Shown here: in pieces, positions 47,701 to 61,334 of the stretch | Layout of the letters: every line of letters starts with the position of its first letter | Numbering within the stretch: position 1 is the stretch's first letter | DNA from: Kitagawia praeruptora | Taxonomy: Eukaryota; Streptophyta; Magnoliopsida; Apiales; Apiaceae | NCBI GenBank assembly: GCA_037693485.1 | Contig: CM075344.1 | Location: 21,040,501-21,104,500, forward strand | Direction: 5' to 3' | Length of the DNA: 64,000 bases | The notes under the pieces: model-generated | What the model was told of the DNA's origin: nothing | Seen by the model: the letters and a program-made list of their open reading frames with translations, nothing else | Databases searched by the model: none | Program-made: the position numbers and the translations under genes

Positions 47701-48796
47701 GAAAAGAAACGAGTCAGGGGCTGCTGTGCTCTACCCATAAAACCTCAAATCAACAAGCTAGCCCACCCATTAAATCACTTGACTACAGCAAGATGGAGCA
47801 GCGATAATCAGTACGGAATCCAAGCTAAACAGCAGCCCGAAGACAAGTAAAAACAGAGCAGGTTGCAACAGAACTTAGAAAGAAAACTAACCAAGGAACT
47901 CAACTCTTGCCTCTTGAAATCTCTACATCCAAACTCCCCTACGGGTACACATACATACCATTCGAATACTCCACATCACAGCACCTTCACATCCAATACC
48001 CACACCTGCTTGATTTGTACCCACACACGCACACGTCTTATTGAAGAAACAGGGAGGAGGGAGAGGTAGTTGAGAGATTGACCGAGAGATTTAGAAGTGA
48101 GATTAGAGAGAGATTTTTCCACAAGAGAGAAATGATATTTTGGGAAAAGTTGAAAGAACAATCGAGAGAAAGCAGAACATGAACCATCGGAAAATTGGGA
48201 ATTAAGGGATAAAAGATAAGGAATAATGTAGAAGCTTCATGATTAAAATTATAATTAAAATAATTCAATTTTGCTTTGTAAAATATAAATTAGATGGGTA
48301 ATATTTGAGGAAAATTACAAAATTATTTTTAAAAATATAGAGAATAAAATTAGCTATCTCCCTATATTTTTAAAATAATTTTAGGATCAAAAATATTGAA
48401 TTTAATATGAATTTTTGAAAGTTTTGTTCTTTAAATGTAACAAAAATCTTAAAATCATTCTAAAATACTGAAACACCTTAAATAATTCTCCCAAAAATTT
48501 TAAAAACTAAATAATTATACAAAAATAATATCACAAAAGATTTCGCGATTTTTTTTTACAACTACAATGATTTTATAAAGTTTTTGAAGATCAATAGTGC
48601 ATGATTTACACATATTTAAATCCTCAAAATATAAATAAAAATACACCGACTCACACGGCGCACACAAATCATCATTTAAACACGTAAACACAATACTCCA
48701 TATAACTGACCTTCTCAAAAATATTCACATCATATAATCCACATTTAATATTAAATAAGAAATTTTAAATACGATTTTTTTTTCTAGGTCGTTATA
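44742..48796 (-). repeat. LARD 3' LTR (left), 4,055 bp
   Basis: It is nearly identical to the right LTR outside the copia insertion. Its outer end on the minus strand is TGTTACA and its inner end TATAACGACC, so the terminal dinucleotides read TA...CA rather than TG...CA. ORFs in it, such as 47208-47576, are duplicated in the other LTR and have no family match. Confidence 0.93.
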
Positions 48797-48808
48797 TCCT
48801 TCCCCCCT
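48797..48808 (-). promoter_or_regulatory. Polypurine tract of the LARD
   Basis: AGGGGGGAAGGA on the minus strand directly before the 3' LTR. Confidence 0.85.
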
Positions 48809-51800
48809 AAAAAGGATTCTGTCCTCAGATTCAGTCCTATGAAAACAAGTAAAATACTTCTCAACATTTTACTTCCAACTTCCCGGTTGTAACTTCAACT
48901 CCGGGATTCCTCTATATCAATTCATACATCGATAGACTTATCTTGTAAGCCCTCACTCCAACATAACTTACCTTACCCTTACAAATTCCGCTAATCCAAA
49001 TGTTTACTACTCTTAGACGAATGCCTGATTACAGAAAATCGGGCATGACCTTTTCGTATAATGGACTATGCCCTGCGTAATCATTTCAAATACCCACCCA
49101 ATCATCCACACACAATTCATTACCATTTATTCAACATCTCAATTTAATCATATATAGTGCTACTATGAAATCTGCCTTAACTTGCAGTAAACAAGCAATG
49201 GAACAATCCATGATACCTTGATTTAATCTGTCAACTAAACCTCATGTCATCCATTCCCGATCCTGTCCTTGAAATCGAATGCTATAATCAAACACATACG
49301 TCATTAGATACACGTCAAACATGATTCTATTCACAACTCAATTCTCATTCATAAAAACATTTCTATCCTCGATATTTACAGTTTTGACAACTAATAAACT
49401 TCATAACCTTGAGTTTAACATAATCCACTACAAGAACAAAATCTTGATTAACTGGTTTGTACCTTCAATTGTTCTGGGGTCACAGCCCCCCTCAATACCA
49501 ATCGTAAAACACTTTCATTCCATCAATTTGACTCTGCGCATTACAACTTTAATGTTTAACACTACTCAAAATTAACCGTAAAATCATGACATTCATCCAT
49601 CGCTTGCATTTTGAACTATTCTGAACAAATACATGTTCACCACTTGCCCTCATACTAATTAATTATTTTCCGTCAATTCCTTCCCATTCTGGTTCGTCAC
49701 TTCATCTCGGCACCTCTTGATTCCATGATAGCAGTTCCAGCTTCGTATGAAGCGTTCAAGCTTCCACATATGACTTCTCAACTCTTAGAAACTTTCTTCA
49801 CACTTCATTTCCGATTCAAAACCTTTTTGTTCTCTCTCTGATAAAATTGATTACTACTATAGCTATTTCGATAAAATCTTCGATAATCTTCAGTAGTCCC
49901 TAGTTATCCTCTCAAAACTTTTGACCTCTACTGGCCTGTTGGGTCCTTCCCACTTCATTAATGCTTCATCTTCACAAATTCACTTTAATCCTTTTCATTT
50001 ACAACCACAAGTCTTGAAATTAGGTTCCTTCTCATCCAAAATTCACATTACAAATTTTTGTGAACTTCTCAAAGTCATTCTCGAATGATCTGCATACGCT
50101 TCACGCGTCTACGAACATCTTGAAATGTCATCTATGAACATAACTAAATTCTTCATCTGAATACTGTTCGAGATCTTATTCGTTGTACCTATAAAGCGGT
50201 AAACGCTCTCGTTCAATCAAACACCATCACCAGCACTCATTGTGTTCATATCAATTCGAAATGCTACTTCAAAAATATCCTAGGATTTCTATCTCCAATT
50301 GATCTTAATCCTTTCATAAATCAACTTTAGACCAAACATACACCTTTCAATTGGTTAAACAACTCCTCCAACCTTGATAAAAACAAAGTTCTTTATTTCA
50401 ATTTATCTTCTTCCTCTTCATGAACAGTACTGGTGCATCGTTTTGAGATACACTGAGTATTAGTAATCCTTTTCTTGTGAAATCCTTTAATCAATTTGTT
50501 AGCTACAACATGTCCCTTGATGTCATCCAATATTGAACTCCTTGAAACTAATTCTATTTTTAGAAAATGAACAACAACAAACTCTTCATCCTTATCCGGT
50601 GACACTCCGGTAATCCATTAAAATATACATTCGAAAATTTTAACCACTAAAATCTACTTTCACGTGACCCTTTCCTTTTGGACATCTCCCCCTTATGTAA
50701 GACAACTTCTTATTCTCGGTATAATCATTTCTTGGTCTGCCTGATCGTTAAAGCTTCTATGTTTGCTTCCGGCCTCGAAACACCACTTCTACATCTCTTA
50801 AAAATCAAAGTCTAACTTTCTTATCCTCACAATTTGCTCGTACTTCGTTGTTAGAAAACCAATCTAATCCTGAATCACACTTAACTTCATTCATAATCAT
50901 AAGGATTTCTAGCTTCCTAAAAACTGTAGAAAATAGTTTCGTTACTCTTATCATAGGTTTCAATGAGACTGATATGATCCAATCTCTGGTAAAATATTTT
51001 ATCTTTCCATGCTTTTGGCACACAGCTTTAACTTTTAACTCTGTCACTTATTACCACACTATTCTTTAACAGAATCTCCATATGCTCCTCTCTTGAAATC
51101 TTATCTTCTAACCATGGGGTCCCGTTAATCTTCACTAATTCTCATTCTGTAGGAAACTACTGTGCCCTCACTCTTTCAACTCCAAATCCTCGGAATTCCA
51201 CATTCTTCTCTTAACTGAATCACATGTCTTCCGTTAAAAGGCTTCTAAAACTTCCTGGTTCACTGTCTTAATTTCCTATTCAAGTTCCATTTCCTTCTAA
51301 TAGTTCTCACAAACACATTTGTCCAGCCTCATTCTGTTTTTCTCATATTATCCTTCCTTGGTTCTAAAATCTTATCCTCAACGATGGGTTTCAAAACATT
51401 CAAAATCTTATGTCAATCCATTTACTACCCTTAAAATTAAACAGGCGCCCAAAACAATCTTTCATCAACACTAACTATCTCATGCCAAACATCTCCATCA
51501 TCATTTTCTTTTCAACCTTTAGCAATATCTACAATCATGCGCCCTTATTAACTGCTCCTTTCCTTTACTCAATTTCATTAATCTCAAGATCTTGTCCATG
51601 TTTTATCGATCCCATAAATAATTCAATTGATACGTCATATTTGTCTTAACACCAAATTCTCAAACTTAGACAACCAATTCTTCGTCATTTAATCGAAGCT
51701 TTGATCAATTAGGATGTCGTCGCGTCTATCTTCGCAGCTTTTCATCACGGGGAATCCAAAATAATCTAAGTTTCTGACAAAGGAAGTCAACAGAATGAAT

Positions 51801-52897
51801 AGGTATTAGGTATGGATGTACATTGAATTTTTGTTTGATAAAACTTTTATAAAGGAATTTAACCGAGAGATCAATGTGATCTTTGAACTATTTTCAGGTT
51901 GCATTTGTCACTTGGTCAACCACCACAGTACATAAAGATGGTCAGTCTTTAGTACTTTCATGACAAACACAATCAGTGGCGTCCCACCAGACTTCTATCA
52001 CAGAGATAAAATGTCCCTAAATCCCCTATATATATAGGTTGTTCATCTCAGTTTGAATAAAAAATCAAATATTCGGGGAGAAAATGGAAAGAGTTCAAAA
52101 GTCTCAAATTTTTCAAGTATAGAGTTGGATCAAGTGTCCTTTAAAAATAGAGATATTTCTGAAAGAATAAGATTGAATTCAAGTAAATCTGATATACAAA
52201 ACTCATAATCAATAGAAGTATAGTCGATTAGACAGACGTTCAAGAAATTCATACTTATTCATAATCTCACTCTTGTCAGCTAAGCATTAATATACCTAGC
52301 TGCCAAAACCGGCCTGACAATAATGATTTGAATAAATAAGAAGATCTCCATTCATTCTCGATTTTAACCGTCACTGCGCAACAAATGCTTCAGCGACAAT
52401 ATAAATCGTGAATTCGTTTACAACAATTCAGAGCAAGAACAAGAATCAATTCAACTGCCCAAATGGCAAATCAATTAAGAATTCAACCAAGATCAACGGC
52501 TAGTAGCGTGCAGCTATGCCCTCACTTCCAACTAATGCCAACAATCGCTTCCCACATCTTATTTCTAGTCTTCTCGTATTCTCCCTATAACGTTCATATC
52601 ATATCTAAAGTCGTAGAAACATTATAGAAGGTACCCGAAAGTCTCAAGATAATGTCCTCCAAACTGGTAGCTTCAACTTCTCATTTAGCCCAGGCGGCAC
52701 TGGATTATCTGTCTCGCTCATAACCAAATCTTTGAACGAATCGAACTCCTACTCGTGTGATATGTCGAAAGACCGTACAACGTCGCAATACTCGTCGTGA
52801 AAACCTAAGGTGAACCTTATCCTAAATCGTTCTATCTAACGTCCGTCTCACACACGTATACCCACCCATCCTAACTATTTCAGTGACCATAACCTGT
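48809..52897 (-). other. LARD internal region, non-coding
   Basis: About 4.1 kb of CT-rich plus-strand sequence with only short frames broken by stops. No gag, protease, reverse transcriptase or integrase motif was recognised. Confidence 0.7.
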
Positions 52898-52910
52898 AGC
52901 TCTGATACCA
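52898..52910 (-). promoter_or_regulatory. Primer-binding site of the LARD (initiator-tRNA-Met type)
   Basis: On the minus strand TGGTATCAGAGCT lies three bases inside the 5' LTR end, complementary to the 3' end of initiator tRNA-Met, the usual plant primer. Confidence 0.9.
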
Positions 52911-55900
52911 GCTTGTAACACCCTCACTTTCATTATTAAAAATATATGCTTTTTATAATAAATTAAACATTGATATAGAGAATTTTAGAAAATTTTCGGC
53001 ATGATGTGTTTGTAAATTGAACTAACCACCTGTATTCCAACCAAGGCATTACTATAACTAATCATCCTGTAGCATCCCAAAAATCCGGGGTACAGATCTG
53101 GGGCCACTATGCACAAACAACATGTAATAATAAAACCTCTTAACCAAGATCGCATACAGGTTATGGTATGAAACAAACTATTAACTCACTATTACGACCC
53201 AACCTCTAATTAAAATATTTTACAATTTTTGTGAATAAATAAAATCATGATCTAACTATATATCCAACCTTGACAATTCCCAATCCACTATCTGATGAAA
53301 TTCATAACTCGAATGACTCCTCTCGCTGCCTGAAGAGCGATACCGACTAACCACTAGGTCCACTATTTATATTTATTAAATGGAGAAAAGAAATAAAAGC
53401 AAGAGTGAGCCAACAATGCTCAGCAAGTGTATATAGATATAAATCAATGTCAAGGACAATTATGAGTTCCGAACAACAGGAATAATCATCATATGCTACG
53501 AAAGAAAACGGCTGAAGAAATTAAATATCTTAATGCAAGGGTGAGCTAACAATGCTCCACTAGAATAGAATGTATCAACAAGAACTGATATGAGTTCTGA
53601 TAATCAAAGGTAAACAACATAGACTTCAAAGTAATCAGGCTTTAAAGCCATTCAAACTCAACGTATAGATTAGAATTGGATTTTTATATAAAAAAAACAA
53701 TAAGGTTAGGCTGCTGATTAGTCACGCACTAACCCCGGACAAGCTCTCACAGCACTGTCTTTAATTGGATCCATGGCACACATTGGCCTTAATTATTTCT
53801 GACCTTCATGGTCCGACCTTCACGGTCCACATTTTTAAAAAAAACAATCTGACCCTCATGGTCCACATTTTAAAAAACATTTCCAATTCTAAATCATCCA
53901 CACTAGGTGTCGGAACAATCGACAACCTTAACACAGCAATCAACTGGAAAACTCACATTCCAGAACGACTCATAATTCGAAAGTCAATAAAGAATTTGCA
54001 CTCAACAGATGGGACAAGTTCGACACGTTAAAGGGGTAATAAATGAATAACAATAATCTCAAGATGTATCGTCAAGTTCGATACGAATAATTGGGGTCAT
54101 ACATCATTAAATCAATCGAAAACCGAATTTACTGGCAACATGATTAACCACAACTGAGAATATACGATAAAACGAGGATATAGTCAAGTGCTAAACATTT
54201 AAATAAATTCTCTAACACCTTGCAAAGTTTGGACTAAAGAAGGTGAATTAAATGGTTCAAAATGAATATTTGTAAAATAATTTTAGGATAATTAATTTGT
54301 AAATCAGTTTGAAAAACATCCCCTAAAAAGGTCCATCAGTAAAAATAGGTTAATACTAGAAATTATGATAAAGGATTTTATAAGAATTTAAAATCTTGGA
54401 TTTTCTCTGTTTAGAATATTCTTTAACACTTTCGAAGAAAATTAAAGGAATGGCACTTGCTGAGGAATCCATGACATACTATAATTTAAAAGATCTTTGA
54501 AGGAAGGGTCTTTGCGAAATCATTTAAAAGGGCTCACATTTAAATAATAGGTGAAGAAATACACATGTGCAAAGGACTTCATTTTGTAAGCATGGCTTGA
54601 AAGAATAATTTATAGATGCTTGACACAAATTTATATCACTTGAACGATAAGTGAGAAGTAATGACACTTGCCTCGATATACAACTTTCCCGATTCCAACA
54701 TCTCGACTAGTTATTCAACTTTGCGTCCGACTCTATTTTTCTACACGTTGGCCCTTTATTTGGCTATAATACCATCTTTCCTGAGCACTGGCTCTTCACT
54801 TCGTACCTACAGAAAGATAGAGTACTACTTCAGTACAACCAACTAAAATCTTATTGTTTAGTCTAGTCTACCCATACGTCCCCTAGCTCGAGTAACCACA
54901 ATAACACCTATAGAACACTTACTCACAATAGCATAATGAAATCCGATAAACCATATAAGCATTTAGCTCATAATATCACATAACAATCATGACTCATGGT
55001 GTACATATAAAATACAGGAAATTATCTTTTCCAAAATAACTTTTAGAACAATTTATATTTCTGAAGTGAATTTGACAGCATCTCATTTGGCACATATACT
55101 CGTTAATAACTTTAACAATCCACTTACTGATCAATTTCATTCTCGAACAATACTTCACAGCTTCACAATTTTAACCAAGGAGTAACTACTAATTCCCTCC
55201 CTTTTGTTTCAAAATTCCAACACACAAATGTGTATATTTATCCATAAAATCACTTTTAGCTTGTATACTATACAGATACTCAAACACAGCTTTGTGAACA
55301 CATACACATTACCATGATCTCCCATTCACAGTCACAAAATTACACCACTGGTCCTCACTCCTCCTTTCTTTAGTTTTGTAATACCACACTATTGAACACA
55401 CACATAAATACTACATAACACACTCACATACAAACGATGCACCCCACCCTCATGTTTCTTCCACCATCTCCCCTTGTTTCTGATCCTCCTACTTCCCTCA
55501 AGCTTCCAATACATTAACACCATTTCACACCCATGAAGCGAAAACAGTCCTCGGTTTTTGACCAAGACCCTCACCCCCCCTGCTCGCTGACCCAAACAAC
55601 TACTACACCCATACACCAGCTCCCCACACACCGCACACACCTGTGTACCACTGCACACAGTCACGCCCTTACCATTTCCATACATACATTCTGCTACCTC
55701 GGACAGAATCATAAGGCAGGGCATGAAAGCGATTAAAGAGGCCATCATATTCCACAAGGAAATGAATACTAATTCTCAAACATCGCAATGAACTAAAACA
55801 GCAACTTAAACTTTGAAATGTGGCATTCTAAAATAGCTTTGTGACCATAATATTACACCACGGCAGTTCGAGCATAAGCTAGGAAGAAAAGAAACGAGTC

Positions 55901-56155
55901 AGGGGCTGTTGTGCTCTACCCATAAAACCTCAAATCAACAAGCTAGCCCACCCATTAAATCACTTGACTACAGCAAGATGGAGCAGCGATAATCAGTACG
56001 GAATCCAAGCTAAACAGCAGCCCGAAGACAAGTAAAAATAGAGCAGGTTGCAACAGAACTTAGAAAGAAAACTAACCAAGGAACTCAACTCTTGCCTCTT
56101 GAAATCTCTACATCCAAATTCCCCTACGGGTACACATACATACCATTCGAATACT

Positions 56156-56457
56156 TATCAGAAATGTAGAAGATGAAGCTGACAAACACAGAAAAATGTG
56201 ATAACAAAGATGATATTTCAGCTTAACCAGTTTGTTACAGAGATTCAGTTTATATACTACTACAGAATCATCTACTAGCTTCTAGAACTAATGCTATACA
56301 TGAGAGTGAATCTCTCTAGTTTGTAACAGAAACGGTTACACCAGCTGGACTCTAGTTAGATGATGTGGCAGCCATATGAACTGATTTTGACGCCACTTTG
56401 CTATCTGTTTGATCCACCTTGCTATCTGTTTGTTCAACTCTCTTTATATCATTAACA
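56156..56457 (-). repeat. Copia 3' LTR (302 bp)
   Basis: On the minus strand it runs TGTTAATGATATAAAG to TTTCTGATA, so it ends TA rather than the usual CA. The pol stop codon (56352) lies inside it. Confidence 0.95.
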
Positions 56458-59400
56458 TCCCCCCTCAAGTTAGGAGTTTGAAACAGGTTACAAACACCTA
56501 ACTTGGATAAAAGGAATGTCAATTGTCCAGAAGCCAATGACTTGGTGAATATGTCTGCAGGTTGAGTGTGGGAGGCAATATGTTTCGTTTGAATGACTCC
56601 AAGCTTCAGTTTGTCCCGAACAATGTGACAATCTATCTCAATGTGTTTCATTCGTTCATGAAACACAGGGTTGGAAGCAATATATAATGCAGACTTGCTA
56701 TCACAAACTAAAGTAACAGGAGTGAGATGAAAGTAGCCAAAGGTTCGAAATAAAGCAAGTAACCAAGAAATTTCACAGCAAGTGTCCGCCATACATCTGT
56801 ATTCTGCCTCTGCAGATGAACGAGAAACAGTGTGTTGTTTCTTACTCTTCCAGGAAATTAGGGATGACCCAAACATTACACAAAAACCAGAAAGTGAAGA
56901 TCGAGTAGCCTGACAACCTCCCCAATCTGAGTCACAAAAGGCAGTAAGAGATGGAACATTATTGGCAGCCATGAAAAGTCCCTGACCAGGTGATCCTTTC
57001 AAATAACGAACAACCTTGTAAGCAACTTGTAGATGGTCAAAACGAGGTTGTGAAATGAACTGTGAGAGAACCTGAACAGCATAAGCTAGATCAGGCCTAG
57101 TCTCTGTGAGATAGATGAGACGACCAACAAGTCGTCTGAAGACAAACACTTCATTATCAGATAAGTCAGGACTAGTAGATTTATGTAAGTTGTGATTTTG
57201 ATCTAATGGCACTTTAGATGGACGAGCAGCAGTTAGACCAGTATCTGCAAGTATGTCAAGAGTATATTTTCGTTGATGAAGAAATATGCCAGATGGGGAA
57301 CGAGCTACTTCAATGCCCAAAAAATATTTCAAAGATCCCATATCTTTAACTTTGAAAGCAGCAGCCATATGAGCAATAACATGTTGTATCAGATTCTTGC
57401 TAGTACCAGTGATTAAAATATCATCCACATACACAAGAACAGCTATGAAGTCTTTCCCAACATGATATGTAAACAAACTGTTGTCAGCATGGCATTGAGT
57501 AAACCCATATTGCAGTAATGTATGATGAAACTTAGTGAACCAACACTTGGGGGCTTGTCTTAAACCATAAATTGATTTCTTAAGTTTGCAAACCCAGGCA
57601 GATGTGTCAGTAATAGCATTGATTGCAGGTATAGATGACAGTTGAAAATATCCTGGAGGAACTCTCATGAACACCTCCTCATGGAGATCACCATGCAAGA
57701 ATGCATTGGTGACATCTAATTGAGTGATAGGCCAAGCCTGTGAAGCAGCAACAACAACCAATAATCTGACAGTTGTCATTTTGGCAACTGGAGCATAGGT
57801 TTCAAAGTAGTCCAAGCCAAAGGTTTGAGTAAACCCTTTGGCTACAAGACGAGCCTTATATCTGTCAATACTACCATCTGGATTGTACTTGACCTTAAAC
57901 AACCATTTACAATCCACAATATGTTGATTTTCAGGTTTAGGAACTAATTCCCATGTGTATATGCTTTCCATAGCATGTATCTCAAGTTTCATAGCATTAA
58001 GCCAGTTGGAATCAGTGGAAGCTTGTTTAAAAGTAGAAGGTATATGAATAGAAGCAGAATTGCATAGAAAAGTGTTATAAGATGGAGTGAAAGCAGTGTA
58101 GGACATATAGTTGTGTAAAGGATATAAACAAGTATTTGATGATGGCATACCTGATTGCAGCCCTGCAGTTGTGGATGACAAGTGAGAAGAGACTGGTAAG
58201 CCAGTGTAGTCTTTGAATTTGTGAGGTATTTGTTTAGTTCGAGTTGGTTTAGAAAGGGCAATAGGCAAGATAGGAGAAATAGATGATGTTGGAGACTCAG
58301 ATGTAGGTGAATGAGATGTAGAAGGTGAAGTATGATCAGTATCATTGGTATGCAAAGAATTATCAGTTGCACTATCTGGAAGAACAATAGATGTATGAGT
58401 AGTATCTTGAAACTCATGAAAAGGAGAAACAGGAAACATAGAAGACTCTGTCAGTTGATCAGAAGAAGAGATGGACATATGTTGAAAAGGGAATTGATCC
58501 TCTATAAAAACAACATCTCTAGATATATAGCATTTCTTAGTTTGTAAATCCATGACTCTGTACCCCTTTTTATTGAAGGGATAACTAAGAAATATGCACT
58601 TAAGGGATTTAGAAGAAAATTTATCAGTTGAATGATATATGTCTGAAATATAACATAAACAACCAAATGCCCTTAGGTTTGAATAATCTGGTAACCTGTT
58701 GAACAATATCTCATATGGAGATTTATAGTTAGTAACAGGTGAAGGCAGCATGTTAATGAGATGAGTTGCTGTAAGAATGCAATCTCCCCATAGTGAAATA
58801 GGTAAATGAGACTGAAATCGAAGAGATCTAGCAACATTTAATAGATGTTGATGCTTTCTTTCAGCAGGACCATTTTGCTGAGGTGTATGAGAGCAGGTGA
58901 ATTGTTGCAAAATGCCTAAAGTAGTGAGATGATTGTGTAAGTCAGAATTAGCAAATTCTGTACCATTATCTGATCTTATGATCTTAACAGCTTTGTTGAA
59001 TTGAGTATGAACATAGGCAATAAAATCTTTAAGCAATTGAGGAACTTGAGTTTTAGATGACACAAGAAATACCCAAGTACATTTAGAGTAGTCATCCACT
59101 ATTGTAAGAAATTTGTTACAAGTACCATGGGTTACAAATTTGTATGGACCCCAGACATCACAATTGATGATCTCAAAAGAACTAGTACTTCTAGAGTCTC
59201 TAACAGGAAAAGGTAAATGAACTTGTTTAGCTCTATGACAGATATCACAATCAGACATAGTAGATGACTGAGAAATAGACAAACTAGGAATATGACTTAA
59301 GACAATAGTAGATGGATGTCCAAGTCTCCAATGCCACTTAAGTATAGATGAAGACTGAGATTGAGATGAGAAAGGGACAACTGAACCAGCAGAAGTATTG

Positions 59401-59537
59401 GCTACAGCAGATTGAACATGTAGTTTATATAGACCATCAGTAAGGCTACCAATCTCTGTCTCCATCATCGATACAGGGTCCTGCAAAAGGCATTTTGTAG
59501 CAGAAAATACAGTATGACAATTACTGTGTTTAGCAAG
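56352..59537 (-). pseudogene. Copia pol part: integrase, reverse transcriptase, RNase H
   Basis: It is in the same frame as gag, separated only by the TAA. Numbering from 59486: zinc-binding HHCC of the pre-integrase (H52, H57, C80, C83), integrase catalytic D110, D173 and E209, reverse transcriptase from about 510 (VDCKWLFKVKYNPDGSIDRY) with D591 and YVDD at 686-689, then copia RNase H (CDSDWGG and CDSKSALYIASNPVFHERMKH). The frame is open for 1,044 codons with every catalytic residue I could check present, and it stops in the 3' LTR. No separate start codon is needed, as the family makes one gag-pol protein. Confidence 0.95.
56458..56468 (-). promoter_or_regulatory. Copia polypurine tract
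   Basis: TTGAGGGGGGA on the minus strand immediately precedes the 3' LTR. Confidence 0.9.
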
Positions 59538-60941
59538 TTAAGATATAGACAACAAATTACACTGAAAAGTAGGAACAACTAGAACATCCTGTAGAACAAT
59601 ATGAGATGTTAAAGTAACTGTGCCAATATGAGTGACAGGTGAAGTTGCACCATTTGGTAAGTGCAAATCTGACTGAATGATTTTAGTATTTGTAACTAAG
59701 TGAAGGTGTGGTGTGATGTGATGAGTTGCCCCTGAATCTAGTATCCAAGTGTTATCAGATTGCAAGAACTGTATTGGAGAAGCAAACATTGTGGAACTAC
59801 TGAAACAGGTATTACCTGCCACATAATTGGTACTATTATTCAGCCAAGGAGCAGTTGCAGAAGCTTTGACTTTGGATTGTAGCATCTGAAGCAATTGCTG
59901 ACATTGAGCTTCAGAAAACTCAGTAGGAGCAGGAGACACATTAGATGAAGATGCAACATTATTTACATCAGACTTAGTTGACTCAGTGTAAACTACATTT
60001 GCAGCATTCTGTTTAGTAGCACTAGTGCGAGGTTTAGGTTTTGGCTTGCCAAACAGGCGATGCCACTCAGGATATCCATGAAGAGCAAAGCATTTGTCAC
60101 GAGAATGACCAGTTAGATGACAAAAATCACATTCCACAGAATTATCAGACTTAGATTTATCATCCTTACGATACTGAGATTGCTTGAATCTTTGAGAATT
60201 TCCAGAATTGAATCGAGCATTCATAGCAGTGTGTTCAGGCATCATAGAGACATGATTAACATGATTTCTCTGATTTTCATCTTGCAATAGCATAGCATAA
60301 GCTTGATTAAGATCAGGAAGAGGTGACATTAGCAGTATTTGTCCTCGAGTAGCAGTAAATTGATCATTTAGTCCCATCAAAAATTGACTCAATTTCATTT
60401 GATTCTCATATTGCATTATCTTCACATTGAGATTACAGGTACACGTATTTGATGTGCAAGAACACCGAGGTATAGGTGAAAGATTCTCCAATTCATCCAT
60501 TAATCCTCGAAAATGTGTAAAATAACCAGTAATAGATTGTGTACCTTGAGTAAGTGAAGCTAGATCTTTACGCAAATTGAACAATCGAGGAACATTACTC
60601 TGTGAATATCGAACAGCAAGATCCTCCCAGATCTGTTGAGCCATACTCATATAAACAATACTTTTCCTAATTTCATGAGATACTGAGTTTAAAATCCACG
60701 AAATCACCATATCATTGCTTCGTTGCCACAGAGAAAGCTGTGAAGATGTTGTTGCAGGTTGTGATTGAGTACCGTCTATGAATCCAAGTTTGAGCTTTGC
60801 AGAAAGAGCGATCTTGATTGATCGACTCCATTGTTGATAGTTCAGATCTGTAAGCACTTCAGTAACAAGTGAAATACCAGGATGATCAGATGTGCTCAAC
60901 TAATAGGGATGATTAATGTCAATTACAGGTGTAGACGCCAT
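59538..60941 (-). pseudogene. Copia gag and protease part of gag-pol, with early TAG and terminal TAA
   Basis: The likely start is ATG at 60941. After 13 codons a TAG (60902-60900) interrupts, and the frame is then open from 60899 to a TAA at 59540-59538. Numbering from 60899: N-terminal copia gag region (DHPGISLVTEVL, then YQQWSRSIKIAL), a coiled or spacer part, a CCHC zinc knuckle with C257, C260, H265 and C270, and the aspartic protease motif DSG at 388-390 (WILDSGATHHITP). Gag packages element RNA and protease cuts the polyprotein. The frame continues unchanged past the TAA into pol. Confidence 0.93.
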
Positions 60942-61014
60942 TGAAGACGATGAATTTGTGGCTGTGGAAGATGAATGAAGCGCGGAAGCATAAGAACGCA
61001 TGACACAGGCAAAG

Positions 61015-61032
61015 ATCAAGGCTCTGATACCA
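61015..61032 (-). promoter_or_regulatory. Copia primer-binding site
   Basis: TGGTATCAGAGCCTTGAT on the minus strand immediately follows the 5' LTR and is complementary to the 3' end of initiator tRNA-Met. Confidence 0.93.
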
Positions 61033-61334
61033 TATCAGAAATGTAGAAGATGAAGCTGACAAACACAGAAAAATGTGATAACAAAGATGATATTTCAGCT
61101 TAACCAGTTTGTTACAGAGATTCAGTTTATATACTACTACAGAATCATCTACTAGCTTCTAGAACTAATGCTATACATGAGAGTGAATCTCTCTAGTTTG
61201 TAACAGAAACGGTTACACCAGCTGGACTCTAGTTAGATGATGTGGCAGCCATATGAACTGATTTTGACGCCACTTTGCTATCTGTTTGATCCACCTTGCT
61301 ATCTGTTTGTTCAACTCTCTTTATATCATTAACA
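61033..61334 (-). repeat. Copia 5' LTR (302 bp)
   Basis: By eye identical to 56156-56457. It should carry the promoter for the element RNA. Confidence 0.95.

Larger units (their letters stand above)
56156..61334 (-). mobile_element. Ty1/copia LTR retrotransposon, 5,179 bp, recent insertion
   Basis: TSD atact lies at 56151-56155 and 61335-61339. The two 302-bp LTRs (56156-56457 and 61033-61334) look identical base for base. The primer-binding site, gag-pol frame and purine tract are all in the expected minus-strand order, with domain order protease, integrase, reverse transcriptase, RNase H. Two in-frame stops make it non-autonomous as read. It lies inside the 5' LTR of the LARD. Confidence 0.97.

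Noticed and set aside
59486..59486. Independent start of copia pol at 59486 and of gag at 60897-60899
   Set aside because: Both would use TTG; the same frame runs through from ATG 60941, broken only by stops, so these are not real starts.
61015..61032. Match to the tRNA-Met 3' end as a tRNA gene (also 52898-52910)
   Set aside because: Only the 3' 12-18 bases match and they directly adjoin LTRs; these are primer-binding sites.
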